Source: Caldilineaceae bacterium
GTDB lineage: Bacteria > Chloroflexota > Anaerolineae > Caldilineales > Caldilineaceae
NCBI GenBank assembly: GCA_015494005.1
Contig: WGCB01000546.1
Span: 1-6,177 of the forward strand
DNA length: 6,177 bases
Direction of reading: 5' to 3'
Part shown: piece after piece, positions 5,451 through 6,177 of the stretch
Layout: the number at the start of each line of letters is the position of its first letter
Numbering within the stretch: position 1 is the first letter of the stretch
Program-made: the position numbers and the translations under genes
Notes under the pieces: model-generated
Told to the model about the DNA's origin: nothing
The model's database searches: none
Seen by the model: the letters and a program-made list of their open reading frames with translations, nothing else

Positions 5451-6177
5451 TCAACTCTTCACAGAGAGGCCAACAGACTCTTCGGGATGGGAATCGTTGT
5501 TCAGGCGCGTGGAATCCCAAAGGTCGATTCGTTTCCCACGGAGAAACTGGATCCAGGCCATCAGAGCGGCCAGGTACGTCAGGCAGAAATAGTACGGAAT
5601 GGAGAGCAGCCGGAACAGCTTCACCTGCCGCAGGGAGGTGCGACGGATGCCGAAGGCGGCCAGTGCGCTCCCGTAGAAAGCCAGCTGCCCCAGCGCGGCC
5701 CAGGTGTAGATGGGTGCACGTCCGTAGAGGGCCAAGGAAGCCGCGAACAGCGGGATGAGCAGCCAGGCGATCCCCCGGCGCAGCACCTTGTGGGTGAAGA
5801 GCTGCAGGGAGTAGAAGCCATGCCGCCAGGGATTGAGCAGCTCCCGGACAGTCCACACACCCCGCAGGCCGCGCACCATGATCCGCTGCTTGCGACGGAA
5901 CTCCTTCTTGTCCGACGAGGCCACCGACTCGTAGGCGATGGCCTCCGGCTCGAAGACCAGGCGGTAGCCCTGGGCGATGGCCCGGGTGGAGATGGTGAAG
6001 TCATCGGTGACGCCCGGCGGCACGGGCTGGAAGAGCTCCCGGCGGATGGCGTGGATGGCACCGGTGGCGGAGGTCATGTTGCCGGCCCGGCTCTGTATCA
6101 CCTTCAGCTGGCGGTCGAAGGCCCAGTAGAGCCGCTCCCCGAAGCTGGCCGCTTCCCCCTCGGCTTCGGGGAAATAG
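5451..6177 (-). CDS. Family 2 glycosyltransferase, membrane-anchored, C-terminal part (5' end beyond window)
   Basis: The frame enters at the right edge and ends in TGA at 5451, giving 241 visible residues; the start, the UDP-binding DxD region and any N-terminal membrane helices are outside. The visible part carries the late motifs of processive GT2 enzymes of the cellulose/hyaluronan/poly-GlcNAc synthase type: a glycine/alanine acceptor segment SATGAIHAIRRELF (36-49), the TDD that stands for the catalytic-base motif (57-59), GYRLVFEPEAIAYE (70-83) and FRRKQRIMVRGLRG (93-106), the counterpart of the QxxRW region. Three hydrophobic segments follow at about 134-150, 155-176 and 188-212, then a short polar tail with DLWDSTR (218-224). 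Such enzymes add sugars from nucleotide donors at the cytoplasmic face of the membrane, here probably for an exopolysaccharide or glycolipid; the sugar cannot be told. A GTG at 6101 is an internal codon, since the frame continues upstream with conserved-looking sequence. Confidence 0.85.
   Translation of the reverse strand, partial: YFPEAEGEAASFGERLYWAFDRQLKVIQSRAGNMTSATGAIHAIRRELFQPVPPGVTDDFTISTRAIAQGYRLVFEPEAIAYESVASSDKKEFRRKQRIMVRGLRGVWTVRELLNPWRHGFYSLQLFTHKVLRRGIAWLLIPLFAASLALYGRAPIYTWAALGQLAFYGSALAAFGIRRTSLRQVKLFRLLSIPYYFCLTYLAALMAWIQFLRGKRIDLWDSTRLNNDSHPEESVGLSVKS

Noticed and set aside
5438..5454. Small inverted repeat TTGAG/CTCAA over the glycosyltransferase stop codon, as a terminator
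   Set aside because: The stem is only five bases with a seven-base loop, is A/T-rich and has no following T run on the minus strand.
5451..6101. GTG at 6101 as the true start of the right-hand gene
   Set aside because: The frame stays open to the window edge, and a start there would remove most of the catalytic domain that family 2 glycosyltransferases need.

Overview
The window is GC-rich bacterial DNA with three protein-coding genes, all read on the minus strand. In order of transcription they are the C-terminal part of a membrane-anchored family 2 glycosyltransferase (entering at the right edge, ending at 5451), a complete 839-codon gene for a secreted protein with a beta-propeller phytase half and an alginate-lyase-like half (5286 to 2767), and the first 832 codons of a large secreted Calx-beta repeat protein that runs off the left edge (2498 to 1). 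The gaps between them are 164 and 268 bases. I see no RNA gene, mobile element, CRISPR array or origin.

The organism cannot be fixed from three genes. GC-rich codons, long exported multidomain proteins with SbsA-type Ig-like and Calx-beta modules, and an exopolysaccharide-type glycosyltransferase would fit an environmental bacterium, for example a Chloroflexota lineage such as the Caldilineales. That placement is a guess from general family knowledge.

Region by region: 1-2498 codes for an exported protein with a signal or anchor segment, a roughly 400-residue segment that carries one Asp-box (BNR) motif, an SbsA-like Ig domain, and at least three Calx-beta repeats whose DNA is partly near-identical. 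Region 2499-2766 is intergenic and holds a strong ribosome binding site for the Calx-beta gene, a second very strong Shine-Dalgarno sequence in front of a three-codon reading frame, and a 6-bp-stem inverted repeat. Region 2767-5286 is the phytase/lyase fusion. Region 5287-5450 is intergenic, with a perfect 14-bp palindrome and several ATTGCA words. Region 5451-6177 is the glycosyltransferase end.

Taken together the genes look like an envelope or extracellular-matrix neighbourhood: a polysaccharide-synthesising membrane enzyme, an exported enzyme that could release phosphate from phytate and may also bind or cut an acidic polysaccharide, and a large calcium-binding surface protein. The gaps do not prove an operon. 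The most unusual item is the single polypeptide that joins an apparently intact beta-propeller phytase to an alginate-lyase-family alpha/alpha-toroid-like domain rich in cysteine.
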